Below, one piece after another: positions 18,593 through 28,704 of a DNA stretch of 64,000 nt. The notes below the pieces were generated by a model, which was given only the letters and a program-made list of their open reading frames with translations, was not told the DNA's origin and searched no databases. How positions within the stretch are numbered: the stretch's first letter is position 1; each line of letters begins with the position of its first letter. Where the stretch lies: contig NZ_CP017689.1 in NCBI RefSeq assembly GCF_001831495.1, positions 2,418,001-2,482,000 on the forward strand, read 5' to 3'. The DNA is from Thalassotalea crassostreae. GTDB lineage: Bacteria > Pseudomonadota > Gammaproteobacteria > Enterobacterales > Alteromonadaceae. The position numbers and the translations under genes were made by a program.

Positions 18593-21500
18593 TTATGCAT
18601 CTTTGTTAAGACTAGCAAAAAGTTGCTCAATAATAACGAAACGTTGTTTCGCATCTTCAGTCTTAATCGCAAATTTTAATTTATTGGCGCCGTCCATCTT
18701 GAATATATTTGGTTGCTGTTGCATTAAACCAATGATAATCATAGGGTCAATACTGGTATTGTTATTAAACTCAACAAAGCCACCGCTATTGCCAGCATCA
18801 ACGCGACTTATCCCCAATTTTTCGGCTTTAAGTCTTAATTTTCCAATGTGAAATAGGTTTTTAGCGGCTGCAGGAATCAACCCAAAGCGGTCAATTAATT
18901 CAACCTGTAATTCATCGAGCGCTTGTTTATTCTTACAGCTTGCAATGCGTTTGTAAAAGGATAATCGCATACTAACATCACCAATATAGTCATCTGGCAA
19001 TAACGCTGGGACTTTAAGCTCTATCTCGGTTTGCTTTGAGGTTAAATCATCGAGAGACGGTTGCTGCCCCTCTTTCAATGCTGCGACAGCATTCTCAAGC
19101 ATTTCCATATAAAGGCTAAAGCCAACACTTGCCATTTGCCCTGATTGATCTTCGCCAAGTAGCTCACCGGCTCCACGTATTTCTAAATCATGGGTAGCAA
19201 GAGCAAAGCCTGCGCCTAAATCCTCTAATTGGGCGATAGCATCGAGACGCTTAACCGCATCTTTAGTCATACGCTTAGGATGCGGCGTTAATAAATAAGC
19301 ATAAGCCTGATGATGAGAGCGCCCTACTCGTCCACGTAATTGATGCAACTGTGCTAAACCAAGGTGATCGGCTCGGTCCATCAAAATAGTATTTGCCGTT
19401 GGCACATCAATACCAGTTTCGATAATGGTAGTACAAACTAACACATTAAATCGTTGGTGATAGAAATCACTCATAATGCGCTCTAAATCGCGTTCGCGCA
19501 TTTGTCCATGAGCTGTAACCACCTTAGCTTCAGGCAGTAACTGTTGAATTTCTTCCGACACTTTTTCAATTGTTTGCACATTATTGTGTAAGAAATAAAC
19601 CTGACCACCACGTAATATTTCACGCAGGATTGATTCGCGGATCAAGGCATCTTCTCGTTCACGGACAAAAGTTTTAACCGCAAGTCGTTTAGCAGGCGGT
19701 GTGGCAATAATTGATAAATCGCGCATGCCGCCCATTGCCATATTTAACGTTCTCGGAATCGGCGTCGCAGTTAGTGTTAAAATATCAACATTGGCACGAA
19801 GCTTCTTAATTTTTTCTTTCTGTTTGACGCCAAAACGGTGCTCTTCATCAACAATTAGCAATCCTAAATCATGATACTTAATTTCGTTCGACAATAGTTT
19901 GTGCGTACCAATTAAAATATCAACTTGACCATTGGCAACTTGCTCTATCACTTGTTTTTGTTGTTTCGCGGTTTTAAAGCGAGACAACACGTCGATGTTA
20001 ATTGGGTAATTAGCAAAGCGATCACGAAAACTTTCATAGTGTTGCTGGGCAAGTAATGTGGTCGGAACTAAAATAACCACTTGTTTATTATCATTTGCGG
20101 CTATAAATGCTGCACGCATTGCCACTTCCGTTTTACCAAAACCAACGTCACCACAAACCAGACGATCCATCACTTTGTGATCGAGCATATCGGCAATGAC
20201 ATTAGTGATTGCGTTTCTTTGATCATCGGTTTCTTCATAACCAAAACTTTGCGCAAAACTAAAGTATTCTTCTTTGTTACGCTTAAATGCATAACCATGA
20301 CTCTGATCACGTTTTGCATAAATATCGAGCAACTCCGCCGCCACATCTTTAATGCGTTCGGCAGCTTTTTGCTTCGCCTTACTCCAGGTTTCGTTACCCA
20401 ATTTATGCAACGGCGCGTTTTCATTATCATTACCCGAATAACGAGAAATTAAATGAAGGCTGGAAACTGGCACATAAAGTTTCGCTTCGCCGGCGTAGCT
20501 AAGCATTAAAAATTCGGTTGCAACGCCCTGATTTTCAAAGGTTTGCAGACCTTGATAGCGGCCAATACCGTGCTCTATATGAACCACAGGTTGACCAATA
20601 CTTAACTCAGTTAAGTTTTTAAATATGGCGTCATTATTAACGTCTTGTTGTTTACTACGGCGCCTGCTTTGTTTAACCCGGTCAACAAATAAATCGTCTT
20701 CACAGATAACGACTATGTCTAAGTCTTTGTCTTGATAGCAAAAACCATGTGCCAAGGCATTTACGGTAATTGCATATTGTATTGATGAGTTAATAAATTC
20801 TGTAACTGAACTAACCGCTTTAGGTTGCAGTTGTTCTCGATTTAATAATTCGAGTAATGCTTCTCGACGGCCTTCAGTCTCGGCAACAAACAGCACTTGA
20901 GTATTGGCACTAAGTGACTCTAGATATTGCGCTAACAGTTGCAGCGGTTGTTTTAGTTGATGATTAACCGCGACATCAGCAAGCTTTTGACAGCCAAATG
21001 AAAGCCCTTTGGCGGTGTCATTTTGTTGGCGAATATTAACTCGGTCGAATCTTTTCAGCTCTGTAAACAATTGTTCATTGTTTAAAAATAACTGCTTCGG
21101 TGACAATAACGGCCTTAATGGATCGTAGCGTCTATCCTCGTAGCGAAACTCACAATCGACGTGAAATTGCAGTAAATGAGAATCGACGTCACCATAAATC
21201 ATTACTTGCGTTTGCTCAGGTAAATAATCGAATAAGGTGTGCGTATGTTCAAAAAACAGCGGTAAATAGTACTCGATACCGGCAGGCAGTATATTCTTAC
21301 TTACTTGGTGATAAATGGATTCTTTTTCGTTATTTGCTTTTAATAACTCTCGATACTGACTTCTAAATAAATTTATCGCGTCTTCATCAAATGGAAATTC
21401 ATGGGCCGGTAATAATTCTACTTTAGCAATGGCATCTTTAGAGCGTTGCGTGTCGACATCAAAGGTACGAATTGAATCGATTTCATCATCAAAGAAATCT

Positions 21501-22084
21501 AAACGAAATGGCGTTTTTGAGCCCATCGGAAACAAATCTAAAATTGCCCCTCGAGCTGAAAACTCGCCATGTTCGAGCACTTGGTCGACGGCGCGATAGC
21601 CGGATTGTTCGAGCTCACGGCGAAGTTGCGCTAAGTCTTTAGTTTCACCGGTTTTAATTAATAACGAGTTTTGCTCGATATAATCTTTTGGTGCGATTCG
21701 GTGACTTAAGGTATGAGCCGGCACAATAACTATGCCGGTTTCCATTCTCGATAACTGGTATAGCGTTTTTAATCGTTGTGAAATGATATCTTGGTGCGGA
21801 GAAAAGCTATCGTATGGCAGAGTTTCCCAATCAGGGAACAAGCAAATATCAACATCATTGTCGTTTATACTGAGCAATTCATGCTCTAGACGTAAAGCGC
21901 TTGCGGTATCTTCTGTCACTAAAAGGGTTAAACTGTCGCCATTGCTGGCACCGTTATAAATTGCAACCGTTGCACTAGAGCCAGGCAAGTTATCCCAATG
22001 TTTTTTGTCTTTACTGGTGGCGTTTTTTTTACTGCTTGCCAGAGTTGGGGTAAAAATACTACTTTGCACTGCTTGCTTTACCAT
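18593..22084 (-). CDS. mfd: Transcription-repair coupling factor Mfd
   Basis: Mfd removes RNA polymerase stalled at lesions and recruits UvrA for strand-specific repair. The 1163 residues show the UvrB-homology region (~1-340, with GEFSARGAILDLFPMGS), the RNA polymerase interaction domain (QPVVHIEHGIGRYQGL, ~500), and the RecG-like translocase. The translocase has Walker A CGDVGFGKTEVAMRAAF near residue 646, LIVDEEHRFGVKQ near residue 745 and helicase motifs LTATPIPRTL and GRVGRS. The C-terminal domain follows. Length and order fit the family. It is divergent from lolC across 262 bases and heads the csiV operon. Confidence 0.98.
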   Translation of the reverse strand: MVKQAVQSSIFTPTLASSKKNATSKDKKHWDNLPGSSATVAIYNGASNGDSLTLLVTEDTASALRLEHELLSINDNDVDICLFPDWETLPYDSFSPHQDIISQRLKTLYQLSRMETGIVIVPAHTLSHRIAPKDYIEQNSLLIKTGETKDLAQLRRELEQSGYRAVDQVLEHGEFSARGAILDLFPMGSKTPFRLDFFDDEIDSIRTFDVDTQRSKDAIAKVELLPAHEFPFDEDAINLFRSQYRELLKANNEKESIYHQVSKNILPAGIEYYLPLFFEHTHTLFDYLPEQTQVMIYGDVDSHLLQFHVDCEFRYEDRRYDPLRPLLSPKQLFLNNEQLFTELKRFDRVNIRQQNDTAKGLSFGCQKLADVAVNHQLKQPLQLLAQYLESLSANTQVLFVAETEGRREALLELLNREQLQPKAVSSVTEFINSSIQYAITVNALAHGFCYQDKDLDIVVICEDDLFVDRVKQSRRRSKQQDVNNDAIFKNLTELSIGQPVVHIEHGIGRYQGLQTFENQGVATEFLMLSYAGEAKLYVPVSSLHLISRYSGNDNENAPLHKLGNETWSKAKQKAAERIKDVAAELLDIYAKRDQSHGYAFKRNKEEYFSFAQSFGYEETDDQRNAITNVIADMLDHKVMDRLVCGDVGFGKTEVAMRAAFIAANDNKQVVILVPTTLLAQQHYESFRDRFANYPINIDVLSRFKTAKQQKQVIEQVANGQVDILIGTHKLLSNEIKYHDLGLLIVDEEHRFGVKQKEKIKKLRANVDILTLTATPIPRTLNMAMGGMRDLSIIATPPAKRLAVKTFVREREDALIRESILREILRGGQVYFLHNNVQTIEKVSEEIQQLLPEAKVVTAHGQMRERDLERIMSDFYHQRFNVLVCTTIIETGIDVPTANTILMDRADHLGLAQLHQLRGRVGRSHHQAYAYLLTPHPKRMTKDAVKRLDAIAQLEDLGAGFALATHDLEIRGAGELLGEDQSGQMASVGFSLYMEMLENAVAALKEGQQPSLDDLTSKQTEIELKVPALLPDDYIGDVSMRLSFYKRIASCKNKQALDELQVELIDRFGLIPAAAKNLFHIGKLRLKAEKLGISRVDAGNSGGFVEFNNNTSIDPMIIIGLMQQQPNIFKMDGANKLKFAIKTEDAKQRFVIIEQLFASLNKDA

Positions 22085-22346
22085 ATTGAAATTGAAACCA
22101 ATTGCTTGTTATTAGAGATGAAAACACCGATTTTAGAGCTTTAAACATACAAAGCAAGTTGTTATCCGTATTTACCGCAAAATAAGCCTATGCGATAACC
22201 GTTAAATACAATTAGATTAGCATATGAACAATTAAACAGAGTATTAAACTCACTATCTTCAATGTTTGCTAAATCTTTTGTTGTACTATAGCAGGCGAAC
22301 TTTTATCATCTAACTATTATAAAAACTCATAAAATTACAAATATAA

Positions 22347-23585
22347 ATGTTTCAACCGATCAGCCTTTTTATTGGATATCGATATTCACGTAGCCAAAGC
22401 AATAGCGGCTTCGTCTCTTTCATTACCTTTTTCTCAATCGCCGGGATCTTACTTGGCGTTGCAGCACTTATCACCGTTGTCTCGGTAATGAATGGCTTCG
22501 AAGGACAATTAAAGCAGCGCATTCTTGGCTTAGTTCCGCATATGGTTATCGAGTCAAAACAACAGAATTTAGAGAATTGGCAATCTTTGCAACAGCAATT
22601 GTTTGAATTTGAACAAGTAAATGGCGCAACGCCGTTTCTTGAAAATGAAGCATTTATTCAATCATCAAATAATCTTCAAGGCGTATTAGTACAAGGCGTC
22701 TATCCGGAGCAAGAAAAATCTCATTCCATAGTTGCTGACAAGATGCAAACCGGCACCATTGAATCCTTGCAGTCAGGGCAATACAACGTCGTTATGGGTG
22801 TTGGACTTGCAAGAAAACTGGGCTTACAAATTGGCGAAAAAGTTCGCATCGCACTACCGAATAAAACCATTTTTACGCCGATGGGACGAGTACCTGTTCA
22901 GCGCACGTTTACCTTAAGTGGCGTGTTCTTTGTCGGCTCTCAAGTGGATGACCATATGGTGATGATTCACGCGCAAGACGCCGCCCGCTTACTACGCAAA
23001 CCAAAAGAAAATGTTGATAAGCTTCGTGTCTACCTTGATGATGCATTTGCAGCAAAACCATTGTTTGAACAGCTAAGCCAAGACCCTAGATTTTCTAATT
23101 TTAACATCACCACTTGGGACAAGAGCCAAGGTAATTTGTTTGCAGCGGTTAATATTGAAAAGAATATGATGTGGTTAATGCTTAGCTTAATCGTCGCCGT
23201 CGCCGCATTTAACATTGTTTCGGCGCTGGTGATGGTGGTTATCGACAAGCAAGGCGAAATTGGCATATTACAAACCTTAGGTTTAAAGCCAAAGAATGTA
23301 TTACAAATTTTTATCACTCAAGGCATGATAAATGGCTTATGGGGCGTCTCTTTAGGTGCCATTATCGGCGTGATATTTACGTTAAACATCAACACCGTAT
23401 TATCGGCGTTTGGGGTAAATATTTTAGGCTCCGGTTTTGTCATGCAAACTTTGCCTGTCGATTTACAATTTAGCCAAGTATTGACCATTATTGTCAGTGC
23501 GCTAGTGATGAGTTTTACCGCCACACTGTACCCCGCTTATCGGGCTGCAAAAACACAACCGGCAGAGGTTTTAAGAAATGAATAA
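22347..23585 (+). CDS. lolC: Lipoprotein-releasing ABC transporter permease LolC
   Basis: LolC/LolE with the LolD ATPase extract outer-membrane lipoproteins from the inner membrane and hand them to LolA. The 412-residue protein begins with [20 protein letters not shown], typical of LolC/E. It has a first TM helix (~25-45), a large periplasmic domain, and three C-terminal helices with [19 protein letters not shown], the cytoplasmic coupling loop. The HMVMIH-like text near residue 200 belongs to the periplasmic hook region of LolC. It overlaps lolD by 8 bases. Confidence 0.95.
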   Translation: MFQPISLFIGYRYSRSQSNSGFVSFITFFSIAGILLGVAALITVVSVMNGFEGQLKQRILGLVPHMVIESKQQNLENWQSLQQQLFEFEQVNGATPFLENEAFIQSSNNLQGVLVQGVYPEQEKSHSIVADKMQTGTIESLQSGQYNVVMGVGLARKLGLQIGEKVRIALPNKTIFTPMGRVPVQRTFTLSGVFFVGSQVDDHMVMIHAQDAARLLRKPKENVDKLRVYLDDAFAAKPLFEQLSQDPRFSNFNITTWDKSQGNLFAAVNIEKNMMWLMLSLIVAVAAFNIVSALVMVVIDKQGEIGILQTLGLKPKNVLQIFITQGMINGLWGVSLGAIIGVIFTLNINTVLSAFGVNILGSGFVMQTLPVDLQFSQVLTIIVSALVMSFTATLYPAYRAAKTQPAEVLRNE

Positions 23586-24288
23586 CGTGCTTGTTTGCCA
23601 AGATTTGGTCAAGGAATATCAACAAGGTCCACAAATAACTAAAGTGTTGACTGGATTGGACTTAGCCGTTGAGGCTGGTGAACTATTAGCGATTGTCGGC
23701 AGCTCAGGATGTGGTAAAAGTACATTTTTGCACTTAGCAGGTGCGTTAGATACGCCAACCCAAGGCAGTGTCAAAATTGATAATACGGATATTTATCAGT
23801 TATCGGACTCACAACGTGCCGATTTTCGAAATAAACACTTAGGTTTTATTTATCAATTCCATCATTTAATGATGGAGTTTAGCGCGGAAGAAAATGTCGC
23901 AATGCCATTATTGATCAGAGGCGACAAACCTGCTCAAGCGCTAGCTGCGGCAAAAGAAATGTTAGAAAAAGTAGGCCTTAGTCATCGCTTTAGCCACCGA
24001 CCTTCGCAACTATCCGGTGGCGAACGCCAGCGTGTTGCTATCGCTCGTGCGTTAGTAACCAAGCCGTCGTTAGTACTGGCCGATGAACCAACAGGTAATT
24101 TGGATTTCGAAACCGCTGAACAAATATTTCAGCTGATCCAAGAATTAAACCGCTCTGAAAATACTAGCTTTGTGGTAGTCACACACGACTTAACATTGGC
24201 GAGCCGAATGGACAGACAACTCAAGCTTGCCCAAGGTAAGTTAGTGAGCCTCGAAAGCGACTCTACTCAAGTTGTTAACGAGCGCTAA
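23578..24288 (+). CDS. lolD: Lipoprotein-releasing ABC transporter ATPase LolD
   Basis: This is the ATPase of the LolCDE complex. Residues 37-50 hold Walker A ([14 protein letters not shown]), residues ~145-152 the signature [15 protein letters not shown], then Walker [14 protein letters not shown] and [10 protein letters not shown] as the H-loop. Its 236 residues are standard for LolD. It overlaps lolC (ATGAATAA) and precedes lolE by 48 bases, so the three form one operon. Confidence 0.96.
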   Translation: MNNVLVCQDLVKEYQQGPQITKVLTGLDLAVEAGELLAIVGSSGCGKSTFLHLAGALDTPTQGSVKIDNTDIYQLSDSQRADFRNKHLGFIYQFHHLMMEFSAEENVAMPLLIRGDKPAQALAAAKEMLEKVGLSHRFSHRPSQLSGGERQRVAIARALVTKPSLVLADEPTGNLDFETAEQIFQLIQELNRSENTSFVVVTHDLTLASRMDRQLKLAQGKLVSLESDSTQVVNER

Positions 24289-24336
24289 CTATGTCGATGA
24301 AACATTCCACAATAACCAAACTAACAGGACTAAGTA

Positions 24337-25578
24337 ATGATTAGACCTCTTAGTGTTTATCTTGGCTTACGCTATGTACGCAGCAGGCATGGTAATGGCT
24401 TTGCTTCGTTTATATCTGCATCATCAACCATCGGCATAGGCCTTGGCGTTATGGTGTTAATTTTAGTACTTTCGGCAATGAATGGCTTTGAGCGAGAGCT
24501 CGCTAAAAGATTACTGTCGGTAGTGCCTCACGGTGAATATATCGCCGTTACGTCTGCCATTGATACTTGGCAGCAACAGATTGAGAAAATAGAACAGTTT
24601 GATGATGTCATAGCCGCCGCCCCGGTGATTAAGCTTGGCGGTTTATTACAAAAAGGCGAGAACTTAAAAGCCTTAGAAATTAGAGCCGTAGATATCAACA
24701 AGGAACAACAAGTTTCTGCCATCACTGACTTTATCACCGATGGACAATGGCAAAATTTGAATGGACAGTCATTGGTTATCGGTAAAGGTATTGCTAAAAA
24801 GCTCAAGGTAAAAGTTGGTGATAGCGTGCAACTTATTATGCCGCGTAAAAGCCAGAACAGCAGCCAATTTTCTGCCCCTAAAAAGTATAATATGAATATT
24901 GTTGCCATATTTGATTTTGGTGGCACTATCGATGAAACATTAGCCTACATGCCTCTGGCAACAGGTGATGCAATTGCCGAATTAAATGGCGCGGTACATG
25001 GAATAAGGTTGAACGTCGCTGATGTGTTTAAAGCGCCACAAGTGATCCGAACCATAGGCCAGGAGCTCGATGTTTATGTTTATATGAATGATTGGACGCG
25101 CACTCAAGGTCATCTTTTTAACGATATTCAACTCGTTCGAACGGTGATGTTTGTGGTTATGTTGCTTGTTATCGCCGTGGCCAGCTTTAATATTGTTTCC
25201 AGTCTATTCATGGCTGTAAATGATAAAAAAGGTGACATTGCCATTTTAAAAACTATGGGCGCAAAACCTTCAACGATTATGATGAGCTTTGTTTATCAGG
25301 GCTTAGTTAATGGTGTGCTAGGAGCAATTGTAGGCGCAGGTTTAGGCATATATCTATCGTTAAACTTAACTGAGATCATTACCGCTATCGAGCAAAGTTT
25401 TAATATCAAATTTTTGTCTGGCGATATCTACTTCATAGACTTTTTGCCTACCGAGCTTGATATCAGAGACGTCATTTTTACCGTTACCGCGGCATTAGTA
25501 TTAAGCCTTTTAGCAACGCTCTACCCAGCCTGGAAAGCAACAAAAATTGACCCGGCGAAAGTGCTAGGACAAATCTAA
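24337..25578 (+). CDS. lolE: Lipoprotein-releasing ABC transporter permease LolE
   Basis: The second permease of the LolCDE complex, 413 residues. It repeats the layout of LolC: YLGLRYVRSRHGNGFASFIS at the N-terminus, one TM helix, a periplasmic domain (~50-270), and three C-terminal TM helices with AVNDKKGDIAILKTMGAKP. AGGA stands eight bases before the ATG. The presence of separate lolC and lolE copies is the enterobacterial-type heterodimer, unlike species with a single LolF. It ends convergently with rsuA; no clear terminator is visible in the 91-base gap. Confidence 0.94.
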   Translation: MIRPLSVYLGLRYVRSRHGNGFASFISASSTIGIGLGVMVLILVLSAMNGFERELAKRLLSVVPHGEYIAVTSAIDTWQQQIEKIEQFDDVIAAAPVIKLGGLLQKGENLKALEIRAVDINKEQQVSAITDFITDGQWQNLNGQSLVIGKGIAKKLKVKVGDSVQLIMPRKSQNSSQFSAPKKYNMNIVAIFDFGGTIDETLAYMPLATGDAIAELNGAVHGIRLNVADVFKAPQVIRTIGQELDVYVYMNDWTRTQGHLFNDIQLVRTVMFVVMLLVIAVASFNIVSSLFMAVNDKKGDIAILKTMGAKPSTIMMSFVYQGLVNGVLGAIVGAGLGIYLSLNLTEIITAIEQSFNIKFLSGDIYFIDFLPTELDIRDVIFTVTAALVLSLLATLYPAWKATKIDPAKVLGQI

Positions 25579-25669
25579 CAGCTTATTCAAATATGGCTGG
25601 CGAATGTTTTAATTATTCTTTATTGGCCTAAATGTTTTAATGAAAAACGTCAGCAACACCTCTAAAGCG

Positions 25670-26362
25670 CTATTTAACCGATGTTATCTCTGCTTCGCTA
25701 AGATAGCGCCATTGACCGAGCTCAAGCTCAGCATCGAGCTCTATCGCGCCTATTTGCTCTCTGTGTAAACCTATTACTCGATTACCGATGGCGGCAAACA
25801 TACGTTTTACTTGGTGATATTTGCCTTCGCTAATGGTCAACAACGCTTCCTTTTCACCTAATACTTCAAGTTTCGCAGGCTTGGTCAGCTTAGGTTCATT
25901 CTGCAATTGCAGTCCGTGCTCGAATCGCTCTATTGCATCATCAGGTATTGGCTTAGACAATTGTACTCGATAACGTTTGTTGCACTCTTTTTTCGGAGAG
26001 GTAATTTTATGGGACCATTGACCATCATCAGTAATTAATACTAAGCCTGTGGTGTCCGCATCAAGTCGACCAGCAATATGCAAATCAAATGCCCTATCGA
26101 CTTCAACTAAGTGCAACACTGATGGGTAGAGTTCATCGACATTTGAACAAATACAATCTTGCGGTTTGTGCAGCATAATATAACGCGCTGTTGCAAAACT
26201 TAACTTATTGCCATGCAAAGTCACGTCGGATTCTTCGTATACCTGAAAGCCAGGATCTTTAATGGTTTCATCACTGACTTTTACCGCGCCAATTTTGAGC
26301 AATTTTTTTGCTTCCGTTCGGGAAAGTTCAGTACAACGACAAAGGTATTTATCAAGACGCAT
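25670..26362 (-). CDS. rsuA: 16S rRNA pseudouridine(516) synthase RsuA
   Basis: RsuA makes the single pseudouridine of 16S rRNA. It has an N-terminal S4 domain (MRLDKYLCRCTELSRTEAKK) and the catalytic domain with GRLDADTTGLVLITDDG near residue 90, in which the catalytic Asp follows RL. A longer reading from 26401 adds 13 residues but lacks a ribosome site; the start at 26362 gives 230 residues, as in E. coli (231). Upstream lies repeat copy A, so the promoter probably overlaps that repeat. Confidence 0.93.
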   Translation of the reverse strand: MRLDKYLCRCTELSRTEAKKLLKIGAVKVSDETIKDPGFQVYEESDVTLHGNKLSFATARYIMLHKPQDCICSNVDELYPSVLHLVEVDRAFDLHIAGRLDADTTGLVLITDDGQWSHKITSPKKECNKRYRVQLSKPIPDDAIERFEHGLQLQNEPKLTKPAKLEVLGEKEALLTISEGKYHQVKRMFAAIGNRVIGLHREQIGAIELDAELELGQWRYLSEAEITSVK

Positions 26363-26412
26363 GCTTGTCTCTAATTTAAATGGGGCTATAAAAAAGGCCA
26401 TTTTATATGTAA

Positions 26413-26482
26413 AACAGTTCCCTGTCTTTATTTATAAAGCTTTAATTACGGCATTTATAAAAACGACTCACATTACTATTCA
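26413..26482. repeat. Diverged ~70-bp direct repeat, copy A
   Basis: This stretch (from AACAGTTCCCTGTCTTTATT to CATTACTATTC) recurs at 27549-27618 with about nine mismatches over ~62 bases, and more distantly at 29182-29260. It has internal palindromic TTTATAAA blocks but no clear terminal inverted repeats. It lies between rsuA and the first accessory gene. Confidence 0.75.
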
Positions 26483-26604
26483 TAAAAACCAAAACGAATA
26501 GAATGAATACACGTAACTACTTATTAATTTGATAATAAATGTTTAGTGACAATGACTAACCTTTGTTATGGTTATTGATAATGATTAATCGATATGGAAT
26601 AGAA

Positions 26605-26889
26605 ATGCTGAACAACAAGCAAAAGATAATGGAATGGTTAGAGTGCGAGTTTATAGGTGCCGACGTGGAGCATGCTAGAAAACCGCCTAATGATAAATTC
26701 TCGGTTAAAACGAGGGATTCATTAATGCTTTTAATAGTTTCTGATGTCATACAAGAATCAAAAACTCCTAATAAACTAATCGATGAATTTACCTCAAGAG
26801 ATGTAATATCTACTATGAATAAAAATCCTAGAAAGGCAATTCATGTTACTCAACATAAAATTAGCATAAGGGAATTAAATGAAATTTAA
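26605..26889 (+). CDS. Hypothetical protein, 94 residues
   Basis: I do not recognise this protein. It is soluble and charged, starting MLNNKQKIMEWLECEFIGAD and ending ISIRELNEI; a mid-region DSLMLLIVSDVIQES helix is the only hydrophobic piece. I start it at 26605 because GGAATAGAA precedes that ATG; an upstream in-frame start at 26563 would add an odd MLWLLIMINRYGIE. It overlaps the next small gene by 11 bases, which suggests a real co-translated pair. A GATAATGATTAATC sequence lies just upstream. Confidence 0.55.
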   Translation: MLNNKQKIMEWLECEFIGADVEHARKPPNDKFSVKTRDSLMLLIVSDVIQESKTPNKLIDEFTSRDVISTMNKNPRKAIHVTQHKISIRELNEI

Positions 26890-27085
26890 AATTGAAATTA
26901 TTTTAGGCGCATTAATTATTGGCGCGGCAATTATTTATTCACCTATAGCTATTTATAAATATAAATACGATGACTGCATGGATCATGAAAGACAGAAGCT
27001 AGGATTAGAGAAAGACAAAGTTCACCCTATATTAATAAGTTTACAATATACGTGCTTTCATAAGCTAAACGTAGATTCAAAATAA
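26879..27085 (+). CDS. Small single-pass membrane protein, 68 residues
   Basis: Function unknown. Residues ~5-27 (IEIILGALIIGAAIIYSPIA) form one membrane helix, followed by a short, charged tail containing two Cys (DDCMDH and YTCFHK). AAGGGAATTAA precedes the ATG at good spacing, and the start overlaps the previous gene's end. The tail Cys pair would be periplasmic or cytoplasmic depending on topology; too little is present to decide. Confidence 0.55.
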   Translation: MKFKIEIILGALIIGAAIIYSPIAIYKYKYDDCMDHERQKLGLEKDKVHPILISLQYTCFHKLNVDSK

Positions 27086-27139
27086 GCATGGTAAATTTCG
27101 TAATCATATTTCACAATGCTTCAGAAAAGAGGAATTAAT

Positions 27140-27499
27140 TTGCTAAACAAGTTTATAGACTGGACACAGAAAGCATCTACGGTGCCTAATACGGTCATTA
27201 CAATCGCCATTGTATGTTTAATATACTGGATACAACCTTTATACCATTTGAAATACCTGTTTTCCGATACTCATTTGGTTTACATTGAAGTCATACAAGA
27301 ACCAATTGGTGGCGAAATTCGGCTATTACATAAATATTCAGACCACCGTACTTTTAAGCCTTTAGATTTTGATTGTGCATACTATTGTGATGACTATTTT
27401 AATGTTGTCGGCTCTGGGAAGCTTTATGAAATTCGCGTTACAAAACTTGCATTAAAGCCTCAAATTATAGATATGCGTTATTTTTCTACAATGATATAA
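27140..27499 (+). CDS. Hypothetical membrane-anchored protein, ~119 residues
   Basis: Function unknown. One membrane helix (VITIAIVCLIYWIQPLY, ~residues 19-35) is followed by a ~80-residue domain with SDTHLVYIEVIQEPIGGEI, CAYYCDDYF and LYEIRVTKLALKP. The nearest ATG (27116) has no ribosome site. AGAGGA followed six bases later by TTG (27140) is a much better signal, so I choose that start. It is the third of three consecutive plus-strand small genes and is followed by repeat copy B. Confidence 0.5.
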   Translation: MLNKFIDWTQKASTVPNTVITIAIVCLIYWIQPLYHLKYLFSDTHLVYIEVIQEPIGGEIRLLHKYSDHRTFKPLDFDCAYYCDDYFNVVGSGKLYEIRVTKLALKPQIIDMRYFSTMI

Positions 27500-27548
27500 A
27501 ACCGCAACAATTCAAATTTATGGATTTCCAAAGGAACTTCCGTTATAG

Positions 27549-27618
27549 AACAATTCCCTGTCTTTATTTATAAGGCTTTATACACGGCATTTATAAAAGC
27601 TGCTCACATTACTACTCC
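27549..27618. repeat. Diverged ~70-bp direct repeat, copy B
   Basis: Shares GTCTTTATTTATAA, ACGGCATTTATAAAA and CTCACATTACTA with copy A, in the same order and spacing. It shares ATAGAACAATTCCCT with copy C. It begins 50 bases past the 27140-27499 gene. Confidence 0.75.
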
Positions 27619-27660
27619 AAACAAAAAGCTGCTTGATATTTCATTAATATCAAGCAGCTT
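27618..27660 (-). terminator. Terminator of the minus-strand lipoprotein gene
   Basis: A perfect 15-bp stem (27626-27640 with 27646-27660, core AAGCTGCTTGATATT) around a 5-base loop. On the minus strand it is followed by TTTTTGTTTGG. It lies 25 bases beyond the stop of the 27685-28158 gene. Confidence 0.88.
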
Positions 27661-27684
27661 AATCTGGTATTAAATGCTTATCGA

Positions 27685-28158
27685 TTACCAATCATCATTG
27701 CTAATGTTTTGGTTGATAAATCTTTCATATTCGAAAAATAAATTATCAATTGCTTGTTGATTGTCTTTGATCATTCCATCTCTTGAGATACCAGCGTATT
27801 CGATTGCACCAGGTTGATCACTTTTGTTACTTATATGGGTTATAGAAATTCTAGCTTTTCCATCTTTTACATCAATCTGCACCGTTGCTTTAATTTGTAC
27901 ACCATAACCATGTGAACCAATATTTCCTTTTGCAATGATTCGACCTCTATTTTCGTCTTGCATTTGGATAACTGCTTTCGAGTTTTTCCAATAATGAGGA
28001 AAGAAATCCAGAGTGTTACCGTATAATTCTGACTTTGATTTATTATCAAAACTTATAATTTTTTCTTTCTCTAAAGGTAAATCACTTACGTAAACACCTG
28101 TCATTTGACAGGCTGACAAAAAGATTAATGAACTGATTACTAATATTAAATTTTTCAT
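27685..28158 (-). CDS. Putative lipoprotein, DUF4468-like (TBP-like fold)
   Basis: 157 residues with a lipoprotein signal peptide: MKNLILVISSLIFLSAC, lipobox LSAC with Cys17 as the acylation site. The mature part (FPHYWKNSKAVIQMQDENRG, IIAKGN, VQIKATVQIDVKDGKARISI) resembles the DUF4468 domain, which has a TBP-like fold and no assigned reaction. It is the only minus-strand gene in the small-gene stretch and has its own strong terminator. Family call from memory of the motif pattern. Confidence 0.65.
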   Translation of the reverse strand: MKNLILVISSLIFLSACQMTGVYVSDLPLEKEKIISFDNKSKSELYGNTLDFFPHYWKNSKAVIQMQDENRGRIIAKGNIGSHGYGVQIKATVQIDVKDGKARISITHISNKSDQPGAIEYAGISRDGMIKDNQQAIDNLFFEYERFINQNISNDDW

Positions 28159-28302
28159 TTGGAAACTTACTAAGTTACTTTCGATAGGGAGATATTAATT
28201 ACCTTTTTTTAAAAATAGAATCGCGCGTTACAAATGAGTTAGACACTATTACATTCCGATAGTTATAATTCGCTCAATTAAACAGATTAAAGAATAGAGC
28301 TT

Positions 28303-28644
28303 ATGACTAAAAATATTATTTTTATACTTGTGTTTGTATTGAGCGTATCAGGTTGTGCAACTAGTAAAGCTAATTACGGTTTTAAAAGGCCTCCAGCTAT
28401 GGTAGAACCAATGTTCATGAGCTGTGATGATATGTATAACTGGAGTGGTTTAATCATGACTGATCGACAAAATGGAACGAGTATTGTTGATGCGTCGAAA
28501 AAATATAAAGGATTAGAAAAGTTAGTAATGGCAGCGTATGACGTTCCTGCATATGACCCAAATTACCTTAAAAAAGATGCAGCATTAAAATTCGCCACAG
28601 CATTCTACAAAGCTTGCTACGAAGCAAAACATAATAATAAGTAA
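28303..28644 (+). CDS. Putative lipoprotein, 113 residues
   Basis: A lipoprotein signal (IIFILVFVLSVSGC, Cys at residue 18) is followed by ~95 mature residues with MSCDDMYNWSGLIMTDRQNG and a C-terminal KFATAFYKACYEAKHNNK. The two mature Cys could form a disulfide. I recognise no family. It is divergent from the 27685-28158 lipoprotein gene across 144 bases, so the two might share a regulatory region. Confidence 0.6.
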   Translation: MTKNIIFILVFVLSVSGCATSKANYGFKRPPAMVEPMFMSCDDMYNWSGLIMTDRQNGTSIVDASKKYKGLEKLVMAAYDVPAYDPNYLKKDAALKFATAFYKACYEAKHNNK

Positions 28645-28704
28645 ACCTTATTAAGCATTTTAAAATTAACGATACTGCTTTTTTCAAATAAACTCTATGG
28701 TTCA

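Noticed and set aside
26577..26590. Possible Fur box (GATAATGATTAATC)
   Set aside because: Only the first nine bases fit the consensus and the downstream genes have no iron link; kept only as a note.
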